In this document: one piece after another, positions 1-5,027 of the stretch
Position numbering within the stretch: the stretch's first letter is position 1
Layout of the letters: each line of letters opens with the position of its first letter
Assembly: GCA_030625445.1 (NCBI GenBank)
Contig: DAOUQU010000139.1
Coordinates: 1 to 5,027 of the forward strand
Direction: 5' to 3'
Length of the DNA: 5,027 nucleotides
From: Gammaproteobacteria bacterium
GTDB taxonomy: Bacteria; Pseudomonadota; Gammaproteobacteria; Chromatiales; Chromatiaceae
Translations under genes and position numbers: made by a program
Notes under the pieces: generated by a model
What the model was told of the DNA's origin: nothing
Databases searched by the model: none
What the model saw: the letters and a program-made list of their open reading frames with translations, nothing else

Positions 1-135
1 GACGCCCTGATCAAAGAGAAAACGGCCCTCGCCAATGACCTGCTGGAAGGCAGCGCCAACACCATGCTTACAGAGATGGATGACAAGGCGTTGCTGAATC
101 TGGTATCCCTTGATATAGAAAAGGCGCGAGTCTGA
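1..135 (+). CDS. SNF2-type DEAD/DEAH helicase, C-terminal end only
   Basis: An open frame enters from the left edge in frame 1 and stops at TGA 133-135, leaving 44 residues that begin DALIKEKTALANDLLEGS. I see no helicase motif in this fragment, because those lie upstream of the window. The call rests on the tail. The pattern xIDxLIxxKxxLAxDLLxGS, followed by a short acidic stretch and a leucine-rich end (here ending LLNLVSLDIEKARV), is typical of the last residues after helicase motif VI in bacterial SNF2/RapA-like ATPases. These enzymes use ATP to translocate on double-stranded DNA. The next gene on the same strand encodes a SWIM zinc-finger protein, a frequent neighbour of such helicases, which strengthens the assignment. 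The gap to that gene is only 34 bases, so co-transcription is likely. Family and operon are inference from the tail plus context; the catalytic part is not visible. Confidence 0.72.
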   Translation, partial: DALIKEKTALANDLLEGSANTMLTEMDDKALLNLVSLDIEKARV

Positions 136-169
136 TGAATCTAAAGAGCTATCCAAGAGGTAAAATAGA

Positions 170-1243
170 ATGAGTTATCACGGATGGGCTCCCTACGTGC
201 CGGTAGCAAAACGGCGCGCCAGAGCAGCCAGAGAGATGAAAAAGCTGCTCAATCAAGGAAAGAAGATTGAACCCATCGAGATCCAGGGACGCAAGATCGC
301 GCGTACATTCTGGGGCGAAGCCTGGTGCAATCACCTGGAGAAGTTCAGTGATTACCAAAATCGCCTGCCCAGGGGGCGAACCTATGCGCGTAATGGTTCG
401 GTGTGTCATCTCTCCATCACGAAGGGACGGATCGAGGCCATCGTCAGCGGCTCGGAACTCTACAAAATCGACATCGACATCACCCCGCTCTCTACGAACA
501 AATGGAAAAAAGTTCGTCAACAGTGCGCCGGACAGATCGGCTCCATGCTGGAGCTCCTGCAGGGGCGCTTCTCCGATCATGTCATGAAAATCGTGACTGA
601 CCGGGAGAAGGGGCTATTCCCAAAACCCGGCGAGATAAAACTCGCCTGCAACTGCCCGGACTGGGCCGGGATGTGCAAGCATATCGCCGCCGTCCTGTAT
701 GGCGTTGGCGCCAGACTGGATCATCAGCCGGAACTGCTGTTTCTACTGCGCAACGTCGATCAGGAAGAGTTGATTTCAGCACAGCTGGATATGCAGACAG
801 CGACGGCGGGAAAAGGAAAACGGAAACGTCTGGCCGAGGCGGATCTTTCCAGCGTGTTTGGCGTGGAGATCGAGAAGCCGCTAAAACCCGGCCGCAAAAA
901 AAGAGTGCCCGGCAGAAAAGCCATTACAAAAACCAGCAACAAGAGAGTCAGAAACAGAGCTGTAAAAAAGAAGGTTTCCGGACGCAGAAAGAAAAAACCA
1001 TTTGCCCCCACGGCCGCAGCAGTCGCAAGACTACGCAAACAGTTCAAGATGAACGTATCCCAATTTGCAACACTGGTTGGCGTAACTCCGCCCACGGTGA
1101 GCAACTGGGAAAATGGCAGTGGCAAGCTCAATCTTCGCCAACGCACCCTGAATGCACTGATCAAAGTGGCTGAACTTACCCCGGAGCAGGCCATAAGAGA
1201 AGTAAAACGTATTCGACAGGAGAAGGGAGCTGTCCAAAAATAA
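170..1243 (+). CDS. SWIM zinc-finger protein with basic linker and C-terminal XRE-type HTH
   Basis: A complete 357-residue protein, probably a DNA-binding partner of the upstream SNF2-type helicase. The N-terminal part (about 1-150) begins with the YHGWAPYV block and has the conserved FWGEAWCNHLE stretch at 47-57, as in bacterial SWIM-family proteins. The zinc motif is CxCx6CxH: C160, C162, C169 and H171. SWIM domains are predicted to bind DNA or proteins through this zinc site. Residues about 212-277 are a very Lys/Arg-rich, low-complexity linker that looks disordered and resembles histone-H1-like tails. Residues about 281-313 (helices near 281-292, 297-303 and 307-313) form an XRE-like HTH with the core VSQFATLVGVTPPTVSNWENG. 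The ATG at 170 is preceded by AAGAGG at 155-160 with 9 bases of spacing, and the frame ends at TAA 1241-1243. There is no signal peptide or membrane segment, so it is cytosolic. No terminator is evident just downstream. Domain calls are firm; the biological role is unknown. Confidence 0.88.
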   Translation: MSYHGWAPYVPVAKRRARAAREMKKLLNQGKKIEPIEIQGRKIARTFWGEAWCNHLEKFSDYQNRLPRGRTYARNGSVCHLSITKGRIEAIVSGSELYKIDIDITPLSTNKWKKVRQQCAGQIGSMLELLQGRFSDHVMKIVTDREKGLFPKPGEIKLACNCPDWAGMCKHIAAVLYGVGARLDHQPELLFLLRNVDQEELISAQLDMQTATAGKGKRKRLAEADLSSVFGVEIEKPLKPGRKKRVPGRKAITKTSNKRVRNRAVKKKVSGRRKKKPFAPTAAAVARLRKQFKMNVSQFATLVGVTPPTVSNWENGSGKLNLRQRTLNALIKVAELTPEQAIREVKRIRQEKGAVQK

Positions 1244-1443
1244 CGCCTCGATCCTGCTTGCCCCAAACGCCATTAAATCTATTCTGTGAGAAACATGGAG
1301 GACATCAGAGTTCTTTACCAATCACATTGGACAGATGAATAAACAACATATTCATTCACCTCCTGCTTCCATATAAAGGGAAACCACATTGATCTCTGTT
1401 ATCTGACACATCGGTTTAGATGGTTTATCTAGATGGTCATTTT
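1244..1443. other. Convergent intergenic spacer with a weak AT-rich hairpin
   Basis: This 200-base spacer lies between the ends of two convergent genes, the SWIM protein and the PIN toxin. I see no coding frame with a ribosome site and no classical Rho-independent terminator. The only fold I found is a 7-bp stem, ATGAATA 1335-1341 pairing with TATTCAT 1349-1355, with a 7-base loop and no T-tract. A short direct repeat TCTAGATGG/TTTAGATGG lies near 1415-1437. Both are weak and could be chance. Confidence 0.4.
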
Positions 1444-1833
1444 CTATTCCCAGAGTGTTTTCAGGTCAGGGTATTGACGAATCCAATGATCCTTTGTCAC
1501 CAGGGTTGCTTCCTGCAATAGCGATGTAGCAATGATGATTCGATCCATCGGGTCACCATGAATATCAGGCAATCTACCAGCATATTCGGCAATCTGTTTA
1601 TCAACGGGAATAACCCGAATATTCGAGCCGTCCGTCGCCTCATCGATCCATTCATGAATAGGCATGCCAACATTTACGCGCCCTCTTCCTGCCAGCACAG
1701 AAACCTCATAGACTGAAATTGCAGAGATGTTATGCGGAACTCGTTCCCTGCCCAGATATTCATGGAGCGTTGCGGGCAGCAATTTCCTGTTTTGGGTGAC
1801 CCACCAAATCCATGCGTGGGTATCCAAGTACAA
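1444..1833 (-). CDS. vapC: VapC-like PIN-domain toxin (possible start-site lesion)
   Basis: This 129-residue PIN-domain protein is the likely toxin of a type II toxin-antitoxin pair. PIN toxins are Mg2+-dependent ribonucleases that cut tRNA or rRNA when free of antitoxin. All four acidic positions of the active site are present: D4 in LDTHAWIWW, E43 in SVYEVS, D97 in GDPMDRIIIA, and D115 in VTKD. The opening and the GDPMDR block match the Sll0205-like PIN subgroup. The length is usual for the family. The start is the odd part. The frame opens directly after an in-frame TAA, and the first possible start is TTG at 1833-1831. The ATG at 1837-1835, with GGAG 8 bases upstream (1849-1846), is one base out of frame and would give only a 25-residue peptide. 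Removing one T in 1834-1833 would restore M-V-Y-L-D-T-H. Either the TTG is used, 12 bases from the GGAG and coupled to the antitoxin stop, or the toxin is a near-start frameshift pseudogene. The family call is strong; functionality is uncertain. Confidence 0.85.
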   Translation of the reverse strand: MYLDTHAWIWWVTQNRKLLPATLHEYLGRERVPHNISAISVYEVSVLAGRGRVNVGMPIHEWIDEATDGSNIRVIPVDKQIAEYAGRLPDIHGDPMDRIIIATSLLQEATLVTKDHWIRQYPDLKTLWE

Positions 1834-1836
1834 CCA

Positions 1837-2118
1837 TTAATCTTTCTCCGCTTTAAAATCGTTTTCATCACCTTCTATCTGCTTGCATGTGCGGTCAAGA
1901 GATGCCTCCCACTCTTCAGGCCGGAGGAGAGGTGAAATCAGGTCATCCTGCACACTGAAACTATTTTTCAATCGTGGAGAGGGGGTATTTCTGGAGTGTC
2001 CTGCATTTGATTCTTCAACCAGAAAAATAGCTTCAACGGTCGCATTAGCTGGCAAAACCGGCTGCTCGATCAGACTCCCCAGCTTATTAGTATGTAAAAT
2101 AACGCGCTGTGCCTGCAT
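1837..2118 (-). CDS. VapB-like antitoxin of the PIN toxin
   Basis: A 93-residue acidic-tailed protein directly upstream of the PIN gene, in the normal antitoxin-first order. Its TAA stop (1839-1837) shares its last base with an ATG, giving a TAATG overlap typical of coupled toxin-antitoxin genes. The ATG at 2118-2116 has GGAG 6 bases upstream (2128-2125). The N-terminal part (about 1-36) reads as alternating beta segments, with RVILHTNKLGSL and PANATVEAIFLVEE resembling small VapB/DUF2281-like antitoxins whose N-terminus makes a DNA-binding or dimerising beta fold. The C-terminal part (about 58-93), with LLRPEEWEASLDRTCKQIEG, would be the toxin-wrapping helix and is rich in Glu and Asp. I cannot place it in a named antitoxin family with certainty, so no symbol is given. 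The role follows from position, size and overlap. It would neutralise the PIN protein and probably repress the shared promoter. Confidence 0.72.
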   Translation of the reverse strand: MQAQRVILHTNKLGSLIEQPVLPANATVEAIFLVEESNAGHSRNTPSPRLKNSFSVQDDLISPLLRPEEWEASLDRTCKQIEGDENDFKAEKD

Positions 2119-2148
2119 AATAATCTCCGCTCAAATGTATAGTTTAGT

Positions 2149-2237
2149 TTGTGAATCAATATCTTCAATGTCAAGCGATGTGACAATAATGACATACCAG
2201 GTTGTGATTAGTTCGTTGTATGCGCCTGATTCACAAT
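2149..2237. repeat. Inverted repeat TTGTGAATCA...TGATTCACAA upstream of the antitoxin
   Basis: TTGTGAATCA at 2149-2158 is matched exactly, in inverted orientation, by TGATTCACAA at 2228-2237. A partial third copy, TTGTGATTAG, starts near 2202. The left arm overlaps the edge of the proposed -10 and start point, where a toxin-antitoxin complex normally binds to repress its own operon. The 69-base separation is large for a single operator, so looped binding or chance must be considered. Confidence 0.35.
2158..2186 (-). promoter_or_regulatory. Putative sigma-70-type promoter of the antitoxin-toxin operon
   Basis: On the - strand TTGTCA (2186-2181) is followed after exactly 17 bases by GATATT (2163-2158). 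That is 5/6 and 4/6 agreement with the -35 and -10 consensus. Transcription would start near 2151, about 33 bases before the antitoxin ATG at 2118. A separate perfect TTGACA at 2174-2169 has no good -10 at normal spacing. This is a visual match only. Confidence 0.42.
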
Positions 2238-2496
2238 GAGCTACCCTCGCGCTTAGTATGCCACACTCAATACATAACCGCATGAACACCTACAACAATA
2301 GACTACGCCTGTAACTGGAAACAGGAGTGATCCAAACTGCGTTTCCCGCCATGTGTGGGCCTCGTTCACAAGAGCGAGAATCGGCTGGGTATCGGTGATG
2401 CTCTCAACTACAGACAGAGCCTGCACTCATGATACAAATTCCGAATTCAATCTGTTTCACAGAATGGGTCTCTATTCCGTGCAAACGACTCTGAGA

Positions 2497-2520
2497 GTGG
2501 GGGTAAAAGTGGGGGTAAAA
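2497..2520 (+). repeat. Perfect 12-base tandem repeat, GTGGGGGTAAAA x2
   Basis: Two exact head-to-tail copies of GTGGGGGTAAAA occupy 2497-2508 and 2509-2520, 65 bases before the tRNA-end repeat. Read in frame, they encode VGVKVGVK. Repeats of this kind near a tRNA-end copy could be arm-type binding sites of a tyrosine integrase, or part of the leader of such a gene. Function is inferred. Confidence 0.6.
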
Positions 2521-2580
2521 ACTGAATTATTCGCTAAAATGAAAAAGGGCTAACGATTGAAAACCGCTAACCCCTTGATT
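2497..2580 (+). pseudogene. Possible decayed N-terminus of a tyrosine integrase
   Basis: The frame reads VGVKVGVKTELFAKMKKG and then stops at 2551-2553. Many tRNA-targeting tyrosine integrases with a DUF4102-type N-terminus begin with a short leader ending MKK-x-LT, followed by xTAIKxAKPxDKPYKL. After the stop, shifting frame gives LT (CTAACG at 2550-2555) and then KTANPLI (2560-2580), a plausible degraded match to that start. No catalytic R-H-R-Y domain is present anywhere in the window, so at most a stub remains. An alternative is that this is simply the conserved non-coding end of an integrative element. The resemblance is from memory and was not searched. Confidence 0.3.
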
Positions 2581-2584
2581 TAAT

Positions 2585-2603
2585 TGGCGCGCCCGAAAGG
2601 ATT
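2585..2603. repeat. att-like copy of the tRNA-Arg 3' end
   Basis: The 19 bases at 2585-2603 match the 3' end of the tRNA-Arg gene (2758-2776, with the CCA complement) at 18 of 19 positions. The difference is A at 2596 versus G at 2769. The copies are in direct orientation, 173 bases apart. Direct repetition of a tRNA 3' end is the usual footprint of integrase-mediated insertion, one copy completing the tRNA and the other marking the far side of an element. The difference would change a T-stem pair from G-C to G-U, so it would be structurally mild. A degraded second tRNA gene is the alternative. Confidence 0.65.
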
Positions 2604-2607
2604 ATTC

Positions 2608-2680
2608 GGCGCTTCCCTGCGCCTCACCCCTTCGGGGCCTGCTGTCGCAGTTCAAAATCGCTCCCGGCGATTTTGTCGAA
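2608..2680 (-). repeat. Three-hairpin structured element next to the tRNA-end copy
   Basis: Three hairpins are packed in about 70 bases. The first is AAAATCGC 2654-2661 with GCGATTTT 2667-2674 (8 bp, 5-base loop). The second is CCCC 2627-2630 with GGGG 2634-2637 (3-base loop). The third is GGCGC 2608-2612 with GCGCC 2619-2623 (6-base loop). On the - strand the element begins just after GGGTTCGA and runs into AATCC plus the tRNA acceptor end, so it sits where a tRNA T-loop would be interrupted. It resembles a REP/BIME-type mobile repeat. I see no coding content. Confidence 0.5.
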
Positions 2681-2711
2681 CCCGGGGAGTCCTCATCAAC
2701 CTGAGCACACC

Positions 2712-2754
2712 ATATAATCAAAAAAACCCGCTTGCGCGGGTTCTTTGATTATAT
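2712..2754 (-). terminator. Rho-independent terminator of the tRNA-Arg gene
   Basis: On the - strand, downstream of the tRNA, AACCCGC (2742-2736), loop GCAA and GCGGGTT (2731-2725) form a perfect 7-bp stem followed by a T-run (2724-2720). An outer pairing of ATATAATCAAA (2712-2722) with TTTGATTATAT (2744-2754) extends it to about 18 bp with a small asymmetry. It begins 15 bases past the CCA end. The + strand reading also has a stem followed by a broken T-rich stretch, so it may work both ways. Confidence 0.85.
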
Positions 2755-2757
2755 ATA

Positions 2758-2834
2758 TGGCGCGCCCGGAAGGATTCGAACCTCCGACCACCTGGTTCGT
2801 AGCCAGGTACTCTATCCAGCTGAGCTACGGGCGC
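2758..2834 (-). tRNA. tRNA-Arg (anticodon ACG)
   Basis: A 77-nt tRNA on the - strand, complete with encoded CCA (2760-2758). The acceptor strands GCGCCCG (2834-2828) and CGGGCGC pair perfectly. The D-arm starts GCTCAGCTGGATAGAG. The anticodon arm has stem CCTGG/CCAGG around loop CTACGAA, giving anticodon ACG at 2800-2798. The T-arm has GGAGG, loop TTCGAAT, then CCTTC. Anticodon ACG reads Arg CGU/CGC/CGA codons after deamination of A34 to inosine by TadA (established knowledge). It has its own promoter and terminator, so it appears monocistronic. Its 3' end is duplicated at 2585-2603, and tRNA-Arg genes are frequent integration targets. Confidence 0.97.
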
Positions 2835-2853
2835 GTATGCTCATAGGCTGCGC

Positions 2854-2882
2854 ATTTTGATGTGTTAGACCTCTTTTGTCAA
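2854..2882 (-). promoter_or_regulatory. Promoter of the tRNA-Arg gene
   Basis: On the - strand a perfect -35 TTGACA (2882-2877) is followed after 17 bases by CAAAAT (2859-2854), which matches the -10 consensus at 4 of 6. The next bases, GCGCAGCC, form a GC-rich discriminator as found at stringently controlled stable-RNA promoters. The start would lie near 2847, giving a short leader before the mature 5' end at 2834. Growth-rate control is inferred from the discriminator. Confidence 0.6.
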
Positions 2883-2993
2883 ATATATCTGCGCACACGT
2901 AGTCACTGATCCGGAAGGAACACGGAGGGTCGGGGATAGCTAACAGGATGAAAATAATTTAGACTGACATGGTTGTTTGCCCTCTCACACCAA

Positions 2994-3014
2994 CCCTCTC
3001 CCGGAGGGCGAGGG
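2994..3014. repeat. REP-like GC-rich hairpin before the ATPase gene
   Basis: CCCTCTCCC (2994-3002) pairs with GGGCGAGGG (3006-3014) around a GGA loop, 8 of 9 pairs with one T-C mismatch. The flanks CCCTCTCACACCAA and AGGGAGCC make it look like the common extragenic palindromes built on CCCTCTCCC and GGGAGAGGG. It has no T-run, so it is not a classical terminator. It lies 37 bases upstream of the ATPase start and could affect message stability. Multi-copy status was not tested. Confidence 0.5.
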
Positions 3015-3050
3015 AGCCAAACCAGCATCCACAAAGGAACCTGTCAGTAA

Positions 3051-5027
3051 ATGAGTGATATCCAAATGCCGGAGAATCACAATGTTGTGAACAGCCAGGC
3101 AACAAATTCATTTCCTGAAGCGCCGCATGCACTCTCCGGCGATGCCATCGTCGAGCGGCTTAACTCCTCAAAATCCGGCATCACCACCAAAGAAGCAGAG
3201 TCCAGGCTTCGGCAGTATGGTCCAAACAGCCTGCCGCGCTCCACGCCCCCTGCCCTGGTGATGATTTTCCTCTCCCAGTTTGTCAGCCCGCTGATCTATG
3301 TGCTGGTTGCAGCGGCCATCTTTTCCGTGGTGATACAGGAGTGGTCGGATGCGGCCTTTATCACCGGCGTGCTGTTGATCAATGCCATCATCGGAACCAT
3401 ACAGGAGTTCTCCGCCCAGCGGGCAGCGACTGCCCTGCAGCAGCTTGTTACAACACAATGCCGGGTGCTGCGCGACGGCGACACTTTCGAAATCGATGCT
3501 GAAAAGCTGGTTCCGGGTGATATTCTGCTGCTGGAGTCGGGTGAAAAAATTCCAGCGGACGTGCGCCTGTTATCCAATCATAATCTTGAAGTTGATGAGT
3601 CGCTGCTGACAGGAGAGTCGCTATCGGTACTCAAAAAGGCTGATGAGATCCTGAAGGATGGAGCTTTTCTGGGCGATCGTTGCAACATGGTCTTTGCGGG
3701 AACCATGGTTGAAAGCGGCAGGGGCAACGGTGTTGTGGTTGCAACTGCGCTGTCAACGGAGTTGGGGGCGATTGCCTCCGAGGTTATTCACGGAGAATCA
3801 GCGAAACCGCCTTTGCTGGTTCGCATGGAGACCTTTACGCACAGGATAGCCATTTTCGTTGCTGTTGCCGCTTTGCTCATGGCCGTTGTCTCTTTTTCCC
3901 GCGGCATGCCGTTTCATGAAATCTTCATGCTCTCTGTGGCGCTCGCGGTTTCCGTCATTCCTGAAGGTTTGCCGGTTGCACTCACTGTCGCACTCGCCAT
4001 CGGCATGCGGCGCATGGCAAAACGCAATGTTATCATTCGTCGTCTGCTGGCAGTTGAATCACTTGGTTCCTGCACCTACATCGCGACCGACAAGACAGGC
4101 ACCCTGACTGTCAATGAACTGACCGCCAGGCGTATTTGCTTCCCCAATGGAGATACCTGGAAGATCTCTGGTGAAGGGATGAAGCCAGTGGGAGATATCA
4201 AGCCGCCGCATGCTTCGCCTTCAGATGAAGAGAGTGCGTTGCTGGAACGCCTGTCCCTTGCTTCGATCCTTACCAATGATGCTTTTTTGGGGATGCACGA
4301 TCATCAATGGAAGCATTATGGCGACGCCGTTGATGTGGCCCTGCTGGTGATGTCACACAAGGCGGGGATCGTCAAAGCGCAGACGATCAATGCCTTTCCA
4401 GAAATTGAGACCCTGCCTTTCGAGTCGGAGCATCTCTTCTCCGCCAGCCTCAACCAGATTGGCGACAGGCGCTGCATGTTCGTCAAAGGTGCCTTTGAGA
4501 AACTGCTGCCGATGTGCGATGCCATGGCGTTGCCGGACCAGGATGCCGCTATCGATATAGCCTGCCTGGAGCAGCAGGCGAATGATCTCGCCTCCCGGGG
4601 CTTTCGCGTCATTGCTCTTGCCACAGGCGATAGAGAACCTCCTGACGGCGAAGTTTTTTGTGAACAGCATCTGCATGGCCTGACGCTGCTTGGCCTGGTT
4701 GGTATGATTGACCCATTACGCCCGGAAGCTAAAGGGGCGGTGGCAGCCTGCCGTGCAGCAGGCATCGAGGTGGCAATGGTGACCGGCGATCATCCCGCCA
4801 CCGCATTGGCCATCGCCAAAAAACTGGGGTTGGCGACAGATGAGGAGCATATCGTTACGGGGCCGGAACTGCACGCCACCATCAGTGAGCAGGAGATCGA
4901 TCAACTGACCCGGCATGCACATCTGTTTGCACGCGTCGAACCTTCGCAAAAACTCGACATCGTGCGTTCCCTGCAGCGCAACGGACACTTTGTCGCGGTC
5001 AGTGGCGACGGCGCCAATGACGCCCCC
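3051..5027 (+). CDS. P2-type cation-transporting P-type ATPase, N-terminal 659 residues (runs off window)
   Basis: The start of a P-type ATPase, a membrane pump that moves cations through an aspartyl-phosphate cycle. In order there are: a cation-ATPase N-terminal domain (about 25-65); membrane helices near 70-95 and 101-119; the actuator domain with TGES at 187-190; helices near 265-283 and 289-315 with PEGLP at 304-308; the phosphorylated D347 in DKTGTLT; the nucleotide-binding KGA at 479-481; TGDHP at 578-582; and GDGANDAP at 652-659, where the window ends. PEGLP in helix 4 is typical of the Ca2+ and Na+/K+-like P2 group, not of heavy-metal (CPC) or plant H+ pumps. The exact ion cannot be read. 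Full family members are about 880-900 residues, so about a quarter is missing. ATG 3051 has AAGGA 12 bases upstream (3034-3038), slightly long; an in-frame ATG at 3066 is an alternative. The hinge has GDGAND where GDGVND is most common. No neighbour suggests a pathway. Confidence 0.93.
   Translation, partial: MSDIQMPENHNVVNSQATNSFPEAPHALSGDAIVERLNSSKSGITTKEAESRLRQYGPNSLPRSTPPALVMIFLSQFVSPLIYVLVAAAIFSVVIQEWSDAAFITGVLLINAIIGTIQEFSAQRAATALQQLVTTQCRVLRDGDTFEIDAEKLVPGDILLLESGEKIPADVRLLSNHNLEVDESLLTGESLSVLKKADEILKDGAFLGDRCNMVFAGTMVESGRGNGVVVATALSTELGAIASEVIHGESAKPPLLVRMETFTHRIAIFVAVAALLMAVVSFSRGMPFHEIFMLSVALAVSVIPEGLPVALTVALAIGMRRMAKRNVIIRRLLAVESLGSCTYIATDKTGTLTVNELTARRICFPNGDTWKISGEGMKPVGDIKPPHASPSDEESALLERLSLASILTNDAFLGMHDHQWKHYGDAVDVALLVMSHKAGIVKAQTINAFPEIETLPFESEHLFSASLNQIGDRRCMFVKGAFEKLLPMCDAMALPDQDAAIDIACLEQQANDLASRGFRVIALATGDREPPDGEVFCEQHLHGLTLLGLVGMIDPLRPEAKGAVAACRAAGIEVAMVTGDHPATALAIAKKLGLATDEEHIVTGPELHATISEQEIDQLTRHAHLFARVEPSQKLDIVRSLQRNGHFVAVSGDGANDAP

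Larger units (their letters stand above)
2240..2584. other. Gene-free accessory spacer
   Basis: This stretch of about 345 bases has no convincing complete gene. It contains short frames on both strands. A 66-codon + strand frame from GTG 2353 to 2553 lacks a ribosome site but ends in an integrase-like segment, described separately. A 57-codon - strand frame from GTG 2426 to the stop at 2253 ends in a Cys-rich tail and also lacks a ribosome site. The right part holds a 12-base tandem repeat. The stretch abuts a copy of the tRNA 3' end at 2585, and the whole looks like decayed mobile-element edge sequence. Confidence 0.5.

Noticed and set aside
149..580. 143-codon - strand frame opposite the SWIM gene
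   Set aside because: Fully antisense to a well-supported gene, with no recognisable domain. It is a shadow of the + strand codon pattern.
673..1266. + and - strand frames overlapping the Lys-rich part of the SWIM gene
   Set aside because: Low-complexity products of the A/G-rich linker codons read in other frames. The SWIM frame continues through with a clear HTH.
1763..1837. ATG 1837 as the true toxin start without a frameshift
   Set aside because: It gives a 25-residue peptide with no PIN features, so it cannot encode the toxin as the sequence stands.
1732..2239. + strand frames opposite the toxin-antitoxin pair
   Set aside because: No ribosome sites or domains, and they overlap the recognised PIN toxin and its antitoxin.
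2497..2520. CRISPR-like repeat
   Set aside because: Only two 12-base units with no spacer between them, and no cas genes in the window.
2994..3014. Hairpin as a Rho-independent terminator
   Set aside because: There is no T-run on either strand, and no gene ends just upstream. It is better explained as a REP-like repeat.
3168..4988. Several - and + strand frames inside the ATPase gene
   Set aside because: The continuous frame from 3051 holds every P-type ATPase motif in the correct order. The others are shadows.

Overview
The window looks like a piece of a gammaproteobacterial chromosome of moderate GC content. This rests on the style of the tRNA-Arg gene with an encoded CCA end, ordinary Shine-Dalgarno sites, Rho-independent terminator shape and the protein families present. 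I cannot name the genus. The window carries parts of two larger genes at its ends and an accessory-looking middle.

Left part (1-1243, + strand): the last 44 codons of what looks like an SNF2-type helicase. It is followed 34 bases later by a complete 357-codon gene for a SWIM zinc-finger protein with a long basic linker and a C-terminal XRE-type helix-turn-helix. The two form a probable operon. The pairing of an SNF2-type ATPase with a SWIM protein recurs in bacteria, but its physiological role is not established.

Middle part (1444-2240, - strand): a type II toxin-antitoxin operon of the VapBC kind, convergent with the SWIM gene. The antitoxin ORF ends in a TAATG overlap. The ATG in that overlap, which has the well-placed ribosome site, is not in the PIN-toxin frame. 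The PIN frame has only an in-frame TTG, so the toxin either uses that start or carries a one-base lesion. A promoter-like pair and a set of TTGTGA-type repeats lie upstream of the antitoxin.

Scar region (2240-2757): no convincing gene. It holds a perfect 12-base tandem repeat, a sequence resembling the decayed start of a tyrosine integrase, an 18/19 copy of the 3' end of the nearby tRNA, and a compact cluster of three hairpins that separates a tRNA-like GGTTCGA from that tRNA 3' end. Together these read as the remains of integration events at a tRNA locus.

Right part (2758-5027): an intact tRNA-Arg(ACG) gene on the - strand with its own promoter and a strong terminator, a REP-like hairpin, and the first 659 codons of a P2-type cation-transporting P-type ATPase. 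That gene runs off the right edge inside the GDGxND hinge motif.

The clearest leads are the frame offset at the start of the PIN toxin, the tRNA-end repeat with the hairpin cluster, and the SWIM plus basic linker plus HTH fusion beside an SNF2 helicase. No wholly new system is proven by the sequence alone.
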